This document shows positions 1 through 10,068 of a DNA stretch of 64,000 bases, one piece after another. Made by a program: the position numbers and the translations under genes. A model generated the notes under the pieces. That model had not been told where the DNA came from. It saw only the letters and a program-made list of their open reading frames with translations, and did not search any database. Numbering within the stretch: position 1 is the stretch's first letter; each line of letters begins with the position of its first letter. The DNA is from Dipteris shenzhenensis (taxonomy: Eukaryota; Polypodiophyta; Polypodiopsida; Gleicheniales): the NCBI GenBank assembly GCA_047967505.1, contig CM106539.1; one strand, written 5' to 3'.

Positions 1-54
1 TGTGTGTATATGTATATGTATATGTGTGTATATATGTATATATATAAATAAATA
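1..54. repeat. Mixed (TG/TA)n microsatellite
   Basis: Alternating TG, TA and ATAA steps with no coding content. It forms the left edge of the repeat complex that occupies the first 2.3 kb. Confidence 0.85.
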
Positions 55-194
55 AGGGGACAACCTGCCTGGGGAGGGGTCGCCCTCCCATCAGAGACTC
101 AATGCGGAATATCCATCATGCTGCGAATGGCTCATAGGTATGACAGACGGAGATAGATGCTTCAGCATCGTGCTCCAAAAGCACGAGTACAACC

Positions 195-198
<4 letters not shown>
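55..198 (+). repeat. Direct repeat copy A (about 144 bp)
   Basis: This block begins GGGGACAACCTGC and ends near GAGTACAACCT. It recurs in the same orientation at 2156-2299 with scattered substitutions and one short indel. It contains the shared segments ATATCCATCAT and GCTTCAGCATCGTGCTCCA. No protein or RNA family is recognised. The two copies bracket the inverted-repeat and copia block, so they may be an old target or segmental duplication. Confidence 0.8.
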
Positions 199-245
<47 letters not shown>

Positions 246-335
246 GCGCACACACACACACACACACACACAGAGAAAGGAGGGAGGGAGGTTAAACTAG
301 GTTAAATTTCTAGTGCAATTTTCTAATTTATGCTA

Positions 336-374
<39 letters not shown>

Positions 375-452
375 ACGGAGGGAGGTTAAACTGGGTTAAA
401 TTTCTAGTGCAATTTTCTAATTCATGCTAGTATATATATATATATATATATA
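199..452. repeat. Left arm of inverted repeat with compound microsatellites
   Basis: The order is (TA)n, (GA)n, (CA)n, then GAGAAAGGAGGGAGG, then a 50-bp block starting GGTTAAACTAGG and ending near ATGCTAG. A second copy of the 50-bp block (378-430) follows after another (TA)n. The same components occur in reverse-complement order at 1881-2144, so this is one arm of a large inverted repeat. Confidence 0.8.
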
Positions 453-454
453 TG

Positions 455-1225
455 GCCACCGACGACACAGATATGGCACCACAACCGTGGCGGTGGATTT
501 GCTTGTGCAGTGATCCTTGCTCTTAGGACTGGGCATTCATTTGCTGTATGACTTGCCAAGCAGTGTGGGCACTAGACATTTTCTCGCCGTGGACGCAAGC
601 CAAGAAAATGCAGCTCAAGCAAGAGTTGCATAATGTGCAAAGAGAAAATATGAGCATCAATGACTACCATATGAAGGTAAAGAAGATTGCAGATACACTT
701 GCTTCTATTGGTTCGCGAGTGAAAGATGATGATTTAGTTTCTGTGCCCTTGAATGTCTAGGAAAAAATTATGCACAATTTCGGACATCCATTGCCGTCCG
801 TGAGAATTTTCCTGATTTTAAGGAGTTGATTGCTCTTCTAATTTTTGAAGAGTAGAGAAATGGTGGTGCATCTTCTTCAAGAGGAACTTCAAAAGAAGCT
901 GTCTTCTACTCAAATGCTGAAAGAGGTAGAGACAAAGGTAGAGCAGGCCGATTTGGAGGCCGTGGCAGAAATTACAATATGCAGCAAATTCAAGAAAACC
1001 AATCCTATGGAGGAGGACGTGGTAACTTTAGAGGCAGGGGGAGCCAAAGAGATTGTGGTGGATGGCAGAGGCTAAAATGCAAACAGCAATGTTGAATGCC
1101 ACTACTGTGGTAAAATGGATCATATGGTTAAGAGCTGCTTTAAAAAGCAGAATGACATCATGACTAGAAAATTGCAACAAGGCAATTATGCATCCTTTGT
1201 TGAGATATCGAGCTCCACTCGTGAT
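455..1225 (+). pseudogene. Ty1/copia gag relic
   Basis: A decayed copia-type gag. The frame from 548 to 760 reads like the gag helical domain: a SPWTQAKKMQLKQEL segment followed by SINDYHMKVKKIADTLASIG. It then stops and shifts. About 320 bases further on there is a retroviral zinc knuckle, CHYCGKMDHMVKSC, with the C-x2-C-x4-H-x4-C spacing (about 1098-1140). Several stops and frame changes separate the parts, and no protease or polymerase follows. Known of the family: gag forms the particle that packages element RNA. It is non-functional here. Confidence 0.75.
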
Positions 1226-1259
1226 ATGCCAAGGTGACCGTTGTGCATTTATGTCACCA

Positions 1260-1547
1260 ACTTATTAGCTGCAGATGCGGTTGGTACACCGCCCATGAAT
1301 AATAGCTGGATGACAGCTATCCTTATCTACTCTAGTTTATGGCTCAGTTAGTATGCCACCTTAATTAGCTGAGTTTGGTTTGAGACCCACATATAGGGTT
1401 CTTCTATTTCTTTGTACTAGAGTTCTTTTGGCTTTCACAACTAAGATGAGGAAAACTGTTTTCAGCCTCCACCTTTGTGTGTATTCCCCCATTGTGTGTG
1501 AGAAAGCCGCAAGTGAGGCTCCTTCCTTCTCTCCCACTATCTTCACA
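1260..1547 (+). mobile_element. Probable copia LTR (3' edge defined, 5' edge uncertain)
   Basis: The right edge is set by the primer-binding site that starts at 1548 directly after CTTCACA. The sequence contains an ATATAGGGTT TATA-like stretch (about 1391) and T-rich, CT-rich DNA typical of LTRs. The left edge is not defined because no second LTR copy was found; the start given is only approximate. It lies directly after a gag relic rather than after a polymerase, so material has been lost between them. Confidence 0.5.
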
Positions 1548-1559
1548 TGGTATCAGAGC
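1548..1559 (+). promoter_or_regulatory. tRNA-iMet primer-binding site
   Basis: TGGTATCAGAGC is complementary to the 3' end of plant initiator methionine tRNA, the usual primer for copia and many gypsy elements. It sits flush against an LTR-like CA end. The next 320 bases are T-rich leader-like DNA without an open frame. Confidence 0.8.
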
Positions 1560-1880
1560 CTGGTTCATGATAAGGAGCTCAAGAAAGTTTCCATTGATTC
1601 TTCCTACTCTTATGTTTATCTCCTTACCACCAGTTTCTCTAATTTCTCTTAATTGTTGCTAAATTTCTCCTAATTTTTTCCTTTTTTTTCTCTAAAATTT
1701 AAATTTTCTAAAATTTTGCTAATTTTCTCTTCCTAATTTTCTAACTTTGCCTGGTTCCCTAGTTATTCTCCCTAAACAAAAAACCCCCCTCCCCCGACTG
1801 GTCCTATTTGTCCTTCCCAAACTCACGTCCCCCCCCCCTTTTCCATGACTTAGACTCCCTCACCTATAAAACCTCCTCCT

Positions 1881-2092
1881 TTATATATATACTAGCATAA
1901 ATTAAAAAATTGCACTAGAAATTTAAGATAGTTTAACCTCCCTTCCCCCCTTTCTCTGTGTGTGTGTGTGTGTGTAAAAATTTAACCTAGTTTAACCTCC
2001 CTTCCCCCCTTTCTCTGTGTGTGTGTGTGTGTGTAAAAATTTAACCTAGTTTAACCTCCCTCCCCCCTTTCTCTGTGTGTGTGTGTGTGTGT

Positions 2093-2144
<52 letters not shown>
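1881..2144. repeat. Right arm of inverted repeat
   Basis: Reverse complement of the 199-452 arm. It reads TATATACTAGCATAAATT, then the 50-bp block inverted, then CCTCCC, CTTTCTCTG, (TG)n, (TC)n and (TA)n. The inner part is itself tandemly repeated: the TTTAACCT-CCTCCC-CTTTCTCTGTG unit of about 61 bp occurs three times (roughly 1920-2090). Matching microsatellite order on both arms shows that the arms are related as whole blocks and are not coincidental simple repeats. Confidence 0.8.
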
Positions 2145-2145
<1 letters not shown>

Positions 2146-2155
2146 AATAATATAT

Positions 2156-2299
2156 AAGGGGACAACCTGCTTGGGAGGATTCGCCCTCAAAGACTCAATG
2201 CGAAATATCCATCATTCTATGGATGGCTCGTAGGTATGACAGACGAAGATAGCTGCTTCAGCATCGTGCTCCAGTAGCACGAGTACAACCTAGATAAGG
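2156..2299 (+). repeat. Direct repeat copy B
   Basis: Second copy of the 55-198 block, in the same orientation. Differences include loss of a few bases near TTCGCCCTC and several transitions. The following 220 bases (2300-2519) hold nothing recognisable. Confidence 0.8.
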
Positions 2300-2519
2300 A
2301 AAGTACCTGACTCCCTGTAAGTCAAAAAGGACTGAATAAAATTCTGATTTCTCAGAAAAAACCTGCTCTATCAAGAGCCAGGAGCACTCACAATAGTGCT
2401 GTTTTTACTGTCAAAAAATCTGCAGCAAAACAGAAAAATTTCCCTCCAGTTACTGTACCTTCTGACACACTGTAACGTGCTCAAATAGGCATAAAACAGT
2501 AATTTCAGAATGCTGCATC

Positions 2520-4330
2520 TTGGATGACAATATGAAGGATAAGGACCAACTTGTAAAGTATCATTTCACCCCTTCAGAAGTGTCTCGTGCTAGCAAGGCA
2601 ACTAGCCCAAGAGAGTCTAAGGAGACAACCCCTAGTCCTAAGGGTGCAAACATAGATGAGGTGGCCACCAATATTTTGAATAGAGTGGCCCCCCAACTCA
2701 TGGGAGGATTAGGAAGAGAAGGTCCCAGAAATCCTCACCCATTTCCTCAAAAGGACATTATGTGGTGTGGGTTGTGCATGGGCAACCACCCTACGAATGA
2801 GTGCCCATGCCTTAGGGTGAGGCTGTCGCTTGATTGTGCCCATTATGCCAAATGGGGGAATTATGAGACCTCCTAGTGTCATTATCTGAGGGTCAACCTG
2901 TAGGTGTATCAGCAAAGGCAACCCCTAGCCTTAACCACCCCACCTAACCAATTCAACCAAGATCAACTTGAATACAAGAGTCCTCCTACCAACAAAGGGT
3001 AGTATAGGGCCCAAAATCTCCCATTCCCACCATCAGTTTTAGGTCCTCAACCCCTACCACCTCGAATCACCCCTATGAACCAAGTAATTATTGATGAACC
3101 CTTGAGCAAGTGGGATTGAACGGGACTATGCCCCATCGGTAGGTGATTATGGACCATACAAAGGGTCCTCATGCCAACAAGGCCAAATAAGTCACTGTGT
3201 CCTTCAGGATGAACAGTACATTCCGGTGTACCCTACGACTCCCACCCCTTAATGGGCTGGAGACATGAACACCTTAATGAGAAGGAAAGCCATACAATGC
3301 TGTACATGCCAAGGCCCACATCAGGCTAGCTAATGTCTCTATAAGAATCAAGCCAACTAGCCAATCTCCTATTTCAAGTGTTAGGTACCTCACTTCCTCA
3401 AAGACTTCCCTTATAAGGACAATCAACTCCTGCCCCCGACAACATCATCTAGCACAAATGCTATGTTATGCGCAGGCTATGGGGGCGGATCACCTCTTTA
3501 AGGATTGCCCAATGAGGTGAGCCCCAAACGCAAATCTTAACCCTAAAGCCAATATTAATATGCTGGGTATTGAAAGGGGCCAAGTCTCGTCAATATCATT
3601 GAATATGATCACTAGGACACAAGCGAGGGTCATGAGTAGGGAACTCAAAAAATAGGGTTAGAGAGATAAGGTTTGACTCAATCTAAGGGAAATATTTGTT
3701 CAAGAGCCATCAATATCAAAAAGGGACTAGACAAGGTTATCATCTAGAGTGGGTCCGATGAGGACACCGCCCACTGTATCCACTTCCACCTCGTTGTGGA
3801 GGTACCCGATTGATGCTAGGCTAAGCCAACCCTTGGACCAAGAATGAGGGTAATGTAAATGGGGGATAGCCACAAGAGTAGGGAAGCATAGGCTCAATGG
3901 TGTGCATTGAATACCCCGACGCTATAACTGAGAAGCAACGCTTTGAGGAGCCACAACAACTGGTCCATGAATGCTAGGAAAGATTTGAGGAGAGGCTCAA
4001 GATCGGTAAGGTAAGGGATACCATACACCCAAGCCACCAAACCCAAAACAAAGCTCCTAAATCAACCCATACACTATAGTAGGTATAGGAAGAGGGCTAT
4101 ACGTCGGTAGGGAAGTTGCTCTTAAGGCATAAGCTGTTTGAGGAGGACACTAGGTGGCATTGAGCTGTGGAAGAGGACCCTATATCCTTTTATGGCTTTG
4201 AGGAATTGAAATCAAAAGGTTGAGAACACACACCCAACCTTGAGATGTAGCAGAGCTTGCTGCCTTCTTGTCCACAGAGGTTAGGATGCATGTAGCAGCC
4301 CTATTGAAGGGGAATCCTGTCCTCTAGAGA
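2520..4330 (+). pseudogene. Ty3/gypsy gag-to-protease relic
   Basis: A degraded gag. The first open stretch (2520-2876) ends with a zinc-knuckle-like CGLCMGNHPTNEC. A second knuckle, CCTCQGPHQAS followed by a stop, lies at about 3298. A third segment near 3555-3613 reads MLGIERGQVSSISLNMI. The matching gag on the minus strand at 6160-6403 has the almost identical LLSVERGQVSSVSLNVI, so the two belong to one family. From 3690 to 4330, where protease and the start of reverse transcriptase should lie, stops are dense and no DTG/DSG site is visible. Confidence 0.65.
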
Positions 4331-5905
4331 AACCTCTCCAACTAGATGAAGGTGATTCTTTTTGGGCTCACTAATGCCCTCATGACATTCGAAAGGCTTA
4401 TGATTACGGCATTCAAGGAATACCTGAGGGACCTCATAGAGGTTTTCCTAGACGATTTGGGTGCTCATTTCAAATGGGATGACCATCTCAAGTACCTGAG
4501 ATTGGTTTTTGAAAGATGCCATCTGTACTAGATTTCCCTCAATCCCTTGAAGTACCTGAGAGTGGTTTTTGAAAGATGCCATCTCTACCAGATTTCCCTC
4601 AATCCCTTGAAGTGCTAGTTTTGGATCAAAGAAAGGACATGTGGTGTCCAACAACAAGGTCTCCACAGATTATCATAAAATCAAACTTATCTTGGAGTTA
4701 CCTCCCCCACCAATGCAAAGGTATACAAAGGCTTAGTGAGCAAATGGGCTACTATTGTAGATTCATATACAACTATGGCAACCATTGTACAAATTGTTAT
4801 TCATCTTCTATTGGACAAAAGAGTTCCAATCCTCCTACAAAACCCTCAAGCTTGTCTCGATCTTGCAAGCACCTAAGTGGGATCAAATCTTTCATGTCCA
4901 TATCAATGCTTTGAAATCTGCAATAGGGTGCATTTTGGCATAACTAGATGAGTTCAACTTGGACTACCCAATATATTTTGCAAGCCTCCAACTAAACGAT
5001 GCCAAAATGATTCATACCATGATGGAGTGAGAAGGGCTCGCCATAGTGTATGTGGTCAAAAAGTTATTGATTTCATGGAATGAATCAACCTAGTAGCTAA
5101 AGGGACTCAGGCTCGATACATAGTTTTGGCCACATATTACTTCACCAAGTGGGAAAAGCCCAAGGCACCAAGGAGGATGCATGGACAACTGCCAAGTTCT
5201 TGTATGAGAACATGATATCATGCTAGGATTGTGTTTCGGCCTTCCAGTAGAAATAGTAAGTGATCGAGTAACACATTTTATTAATGATACTATCCACTTT
5301 TTAATGAGCGAGTTGCTGATCATTCATAGGAAGTCCACACCTATTACCCCATAGCAAATGGCCAAGCTGAGAGCTCAAACAAAATCTTGAGCTGCACAAT
5401 GACATACATGGTCGAGGCCAAACATAACGACTAGGAGAATAACCTAACCGTGGCACTGTGGGCTTATCATATGGCGTATAAGGTCGCCACTAACTACATG
5501 CCCTTTTGCGTAGAGTTTGGGGTGGAGAAGCTCATGCCAATGGAATTTATTGTTCTAAGCCTCAGAGTTGCACTTAGAGATCGATTATCCGAAGAGGCAA
5601 TTCCAAAAAGGTTGATTGATCTTGAAAAGCTGGATGAAACCAGGTTAAGAGTGGCCTATGGCATAGAAGTTGAGAAATTATGCCACAAAGGTGGTTTGAC
5701 TGCAATCTACAAAACAATGGTTTAAAGGAAGGTGATCTTACGCTATTATATAGCATGAGAAAAATGAAGGACAAATTGAAATATCAAGGAATGGGTCCTT
5801 ATCGGGTCGTGGAAATAACACGACAAGGGTCATGTAGAATTGCGACCCTAGAAGGTACTGAGCTTAAATGCTATTATGGCCCCTTGACCTTCCAGACATT
5901 ATAGG
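4331..5905 (+). pseudogene. Ty3/gypsy pol relic (RT, RNase H, integrase)
   Basis: Order of remnants: a reverse transcriptase palm segment (4346-4531) with FGLTNALMTFERLM and the active-site neighbourhood FLDDLG (family FLDDF); RNase-H-side sequence (4940-5060) with YFASLQLNDAKMIHTMM in broken form; integrase core fragments with IANGQAESSNKIL (about 5350) and ALWAYHMAYKVATN (5450); and an integrase C-terminal stretch including KYQGMGPYRVVEI (5790-5830). Frames change repeatedly and the first catalytic RT aspartates are missing. It continues the gag relic upstream, so together they form one decayed plus-strand element without a recognisable LTR. Confidence 0.8.
4491..4610 (+). repeat. 60-bp tandem duplication inside RT relic
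   Basis: AAGTACCTGAGA to CCCTCAATCCCTTG occurs twice head to tail (4491-4550 and 4551-4610) with about three differences. Because 60 is a multiple of three, the duplication keeps the reading frame and repeats the YLRLVFERCHLY segment just after the RT active site. Confidence 0.9.
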
Positions 5906-6159
5906 CCATCCATCGTGAAAAGGAGATGAAGAGGGAAGTTGCTCGTAAATGAAGCGATAGCATGTGATAGAGGAAGCTAGGGCTCTATAAGCTAAAGCAA
6001 AGAATGCAAAGTTAATAAGATATAAGGTGCCTATGAAAGGGTTAAACCCCATGGAGGATCTCACATTGCCCTTGCCAGGGTACAAGTGGATTTCCAATTG
6101 CTCACAGAGACAATTTAAGGAAACATTGATTACATTCAAGGATACTGATGACACTTGGC

Positions 6160-7640
6160 CTCTCTCAACACTTAATAAGTTAAGGCTTTTGGAATTAGAT
6201 GACCTTCTCATCAAACAATCCTTATTAAAAAGATGGTCCACACCACACCTAGTGCACAATGGCGGTGGTGTATTAGATGCTGGTGCACACGTGATTGGCT
6301 GATTAGATTTCCCCTTATATGGACACTCATCAGTTGGGTGTGGCCCTTGACACATATGGCATTGAATGGGTTGTGTCTTGTCCAGGTTATTCATATATCC
6401 CATTTTTTATCCCATTTTTAAGGAATGGTGGCACTTGTATAAGCTGGTCATCTTTCCTGACATAGTGACTTATAATGCTAGACCAATTTGCATTGTCACC
6501 ATATTGGGGATAGTTTTTTCCACTAAAGGTAGGTTTGGGGTCTCCCCAATGACTAGGTAGCTCTTCCACCAATACTTGATTTTAGGGGAGTAATTCGTGG
6601 TGGTGGTGGTGGTTGAGGCCCCAATATCGGTAGGGGTAATGGAATATTTTGAGCCCTAAATTGCCCTTGATTGGATGATGTGGCTCCTTGTATTTCTAAT
6701 TGTGACTAATTGGCTAGATTGGGTAGTGCAGGTAATGTTAGATGCAGCCTTTGTTAATACATGGATTGAGGAATCACCCTAGGATAACGACATTGGGATG
6801 TATCATGATTTCCCCAACAAACACAATGGGCACAATAATGAGGAAGTGTGGTAGAAGTTATGCATCACTCATCCTCTCATGGGGTTCACATCACGATTTT
6901 AGATGTTTAATCCTGGCGATATAGTCTCTTAAGGACTCGATCTCCTTCTGCTTCACCTCAGAAAGCTAGTTAATTGGACTCCACTTGGGACCACTGGGGA
7001 CAAATCCCACAATGAAAGATTTATGCAATGTGTCCCAATTTATTTTCTCCTTAGGGTTTAATGCTATGAACCATTGTCTAGCCTTGCCATTAAGACTCAA
7101 GCCAAAAGCATTGACCTTGTCTAGGTCTCTGATATCACCAAAGGTCTCATAGATTTGTTCAAATCTCTCAACATGGGAGACTAGGTCTCCTTCTCCTACG
7201 AACTTGGTGATTATCTTGGAGATTGTGAAAGTCTTACTCCTTGAGGCATTGGTATCACTTCCTGGAAACTTTGGTGGTGGAGCGATTGCCCCCCTTCCTA
7301 GTGTTTGCACTAGGATTCTCATAGCTTTGTCCATAAGAACTGTTTATGGTATAGGACGTTGAGGAATGGTGGGCCCTGTGCTGTACATTTGTGGTCCTAA
7401 CGAAGGGGTCCACGGATTTGACGAAAAAAAGTTGGGATTCGGGGGCCTTGACCCACTAGCCATTTGCATTGTGACTTGGATTGGGTTGGGTTGAATAGGT
7501 TGGACTAGCTCTAGGGAGTGGTATGTTCCCTGCATGCATAGGCCTATAAGGGACAGTTTTGAGTAGGTAATGTCTCTCATATTTTGTTGCCAAGGAGGAA
7601 CCATAAGGGCTTCCAAGGTGGAGGGTCTTAATTGTTGGCC
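6160..7640 (-). pseudogene. Ty3/gypsy gag relic, minus strand
   Basis: Read on the minus strand, the relic starts near 7616 with a proline/glutamine-rich leader. It continues through the gag core at 7334-6966 (KFVGEGDLVSHVERFEQIYE and NGKARQWF, the usual Retrotrans_gag landmarks). It then has two zinc knuckles near 6350-6230: CHMCQGPHPTDEC and CTRCGVDHLFNKDC. The tail LLSVERGQVSSVSLNVI matches the plus-strand gag at 3555. It faces the plus-strand pol relic that ends at 5905. The region 5906-6160 between them has no firm assignment. Confidence 0.75.
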
Positions 7641-7947
7641 ATAGAGGTTACTCCTCTACACCTTGTGAGAATCCGGGTCCAAATCCATCCCCATAGGATT
7701 GTCTATCATCAAAGAATTGGTGCGATGGGGGTTGATTGCTAGTAGGTCTTCTTTTTTTGTGAGGTGCTACCCATGTGGCAGTCCCCTCTCTCTCTCTCTC
7801 TCTTCTTTGGGCATCTTCTGCCCTAGGTCTTCCTCCCCCATGCTCTCCTCATTTGGGGTCTTACAGATGGGGAGGCGAGCTTTCCAACAGGACTGTGTAC
7901 CGAATACAAGCTCAAGGTCAAGATCTCGAATGGAACTGGCAGTGCAG

Positions 7948-8195
7948 CACTAGATGGACCGGTTAGGATGTTGTTGGAAGCGATATCCTCTAGCTCAGGT
8001 TCAACACCTATCACACCTCAGGTGCATGTGGTGCCTACTCTACCTTGCTGCCCAATCAAAATTAGTCTAACACTAGATGGACCGGTTAGGATGTTGTTGG
8101 AAGTGATATTATCTGGCTCGAGTTCAACCCCTATCACCCTTCTAGACCTCAGGTGCATGTGTTGCCTACTTTGCCTAGCTGCCCAGTCAGAATCA
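7948..8195 (+). repeat. 123-bp tandem duplication
   Basis: CACTAGATGGACCGGTTAGG starts at 7948 and again at 8071. The two units match over nearly their full length with a 6-bp insertion (TTCTAG) in the second. No protein is recognised in any frame. The 300 bases upstream (7640-7947) contain a short CT run at 7786-7802 and no gene. Confidence 0.9.
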
Positions 8196-8214
8196 ATCTC
8201 TGTGTCTTTTTTAC

Positions 8215-8700
8215 CCTTAAATCAGTAGTCGTTGCATTAACCGTAAAGCAATGATTCAGTGAGTTGCTATGTTTTAAGTCATTGCATTAACAATAAAGCA
8301 GGAGTTGTCACTACGGTAGCAATATGGCAGTGAGGCTAAATAACGCAAAGGGTAAATAAAGCAGTGACCAATAAAGTAGTGTGATTATAGTAATGATTAA
8401 TCATAGCAGTACAACTGATTAAAGCAGCAGCAGGTAGTTATAGCAATGATTGATCAAAGAAACTGGGTGGTTATAGCAACGATTGATTAAAGCAACGGGT
8501 CACAAGTCATTACATTAGATATAATGTGACGAGTCACCAATCATTGCATTAGCTTTAAAGCAGGGCTTGGCCTCTAAAGCCATAGTTGTGAGTTCATTGA
8601 TTGCCATGTGGTGTTAGGTGAGGTGGGTGGCCAATGACATGTCGGCAGTCGTCGTTGCGTTATATAGCAGTGATTGACTAAGTCGCTAGGTTAATTTTAT
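8215..8700 (+). repeat. Dispersed short-motif array (AAAGCARTGATT-like)
   Basis: A degenerate motif, roughly TTAAAGCARTGATT or TATAGCAATGATT, recurs about a dozen times with irregular 20-60 bp spacing (for example CATTAACCGTAAAGCAATGATT, TAAATAAAGCAGTGACC, GATTAAAGCAGCAG, TATAGCAACGATTGATTAAAGCAAC). There is no open frame. It looks like an eroded minisatellite rather than a coding region. Confidence 0.6.
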
Positions 8701-9784
8701 ACAGTGACTCCCAATCTGGCATATTCGACCGACTAGTTTTTGGTACTCTCAGAGAATTTTGAAGTTTTTGTTCAAGATTAGTGAGCACAAATGGAAGCTA
8801 CACTACCTATTCTACCTACTCCAATTTAAAAAAAAACAAAAAAAAACCACTTCAAAGAATCAAAATGATGATTTGTGAAGGTGGGGGCTAGAAACACACT
8901 CCCATGCCAACTTGAACTGATTCAACCTCATTTTTTGGTGTTTGCAAGTGAAATGTGACTCCATATACACCTAGGCAATCATCTCTACTAGTTACTCCTA
9001 TAATGTGGTAAACAAAAACATCCAAAAACAAGCTCAAATGAGCAAAATATTCTCTATGGATGGAAATGGCAGCTTCTACTTTTCCTACTCCAAAATCACA
9101 CTTTTCTCCTTCCAAACCAACTTATACTCCACTAGCAACACCTCTAGATAAGCTAGAGGCATTGTGCAATGGATGGATAACAATAGAAAGCTTTTGCAAT
9201 ACAGAAGCATACCTCGAACTCCCTAACAACAACACCAAAAATGTGAACTCTCCGACAATGGGTGATGTGTCATGGGGATCTTGGGGGAATGCTGTTGATG
9301 CCTCTACTCTCGAACAACTCCCTATGGGAGCTCCATATGCACAAACCGTCCACTTGTGTCACCCAAGCATCTACCAAATTGTGTCCAAGTGATTCCACGA
9401 GGGGAGGGGAGGGAAGAGAGGGGAGAAGGGAGGGAGAGGGGAATGAGAGAATGGGGGAGAGGAGATGGGGGTAGGAGAACAGTGGCAATCACAAGACAAC
9501 TCACAAAAAGAATAAGAAGACTCAATACAAGAGAATGAGAAGAAGAGAGAGCTTCTATTCCAATTTTTTGAAAGTACACAATGAAGACCAAAGTCAAACT
9601 TTTGGCCTTATATACATATCCACCTTTTGAAGGGAGGGCTAATCCTCGCACTCTCTTTATCTCTCTTCTCTCATTTTACAACCACCTTGGCCCATTCGCC
9701 TCCAAGGAGATTATCACCTACTACTCCTCACGCTCTCTCCTACATTCGCTGTTAACTGACGTGGTGGTTAACATAATTTGAATT
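8701..9784. other. Unassigned region with purine-rich tract
   Basis: No gene is recognised. One plus-strand open frame (9060-9392) has no motif that I recognise and could be chance. The stretch 9399-9480 is an imperfect GGGGAGAGG purine tract. The stretch 9600-9780 is T/C-rich and promoter-like, without a clear TATA box. Confidence 0.4.
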
Positions 9785-10068
9785 GGATGGAAGCCATGTA
9801 GTTGGAATATGGCTCCATCATTAAGAATAATACTTGGGACCTAGTGGATCATCCTCAAAAATGCATTCTCATCAATCATCCACAAAAATGCATGGTCATC
9901 AACACAAAGCCAAGTACAAATCTGATGGATCATTGGAAAAGTATAAGACATGGCTCATGGACAAAGGATTTTCACAAGTCAAGGATTCGATCATTAGAAT
10001 ACATTTGCCCCATAGCGAAGTCAACCACAATCTATGCCACTGTTGGTGGTACTATAGCAGCTTAAGAA
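9785..10068 (+). pseudogene. Ty1/copia reverse transcriptase fragment
   Basis: The start of a copia RT: EYGSIIKNNTWDLVDHPQ (9806-9860), then after a frameshift YKSDGSLEKYKTWLMDKGFSQ (about 9909-9975), then after another shift PIAKSTTIYATVGGTIAA (family: PVAKMTTIR followed by an Ala-rich helix). The phrase around HPQKC is duplicated (9849-9896). No other copia domain flanks it, so this is an isolated scrap. Confidence 0.8.

Noticed and set aside
6027-6421. Plus-strand open frames antisense to the gag knuckles
   Set aside because: The minus strand of the same DNA has two zinc knuckles and matches the other gag relic, so the plus frames are shadows.
9060-9392. 110-codon plus-strand frame as a gene
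   Set aside because: No recognisable domain or promoter context. Kept only as a note in the unassigned region.
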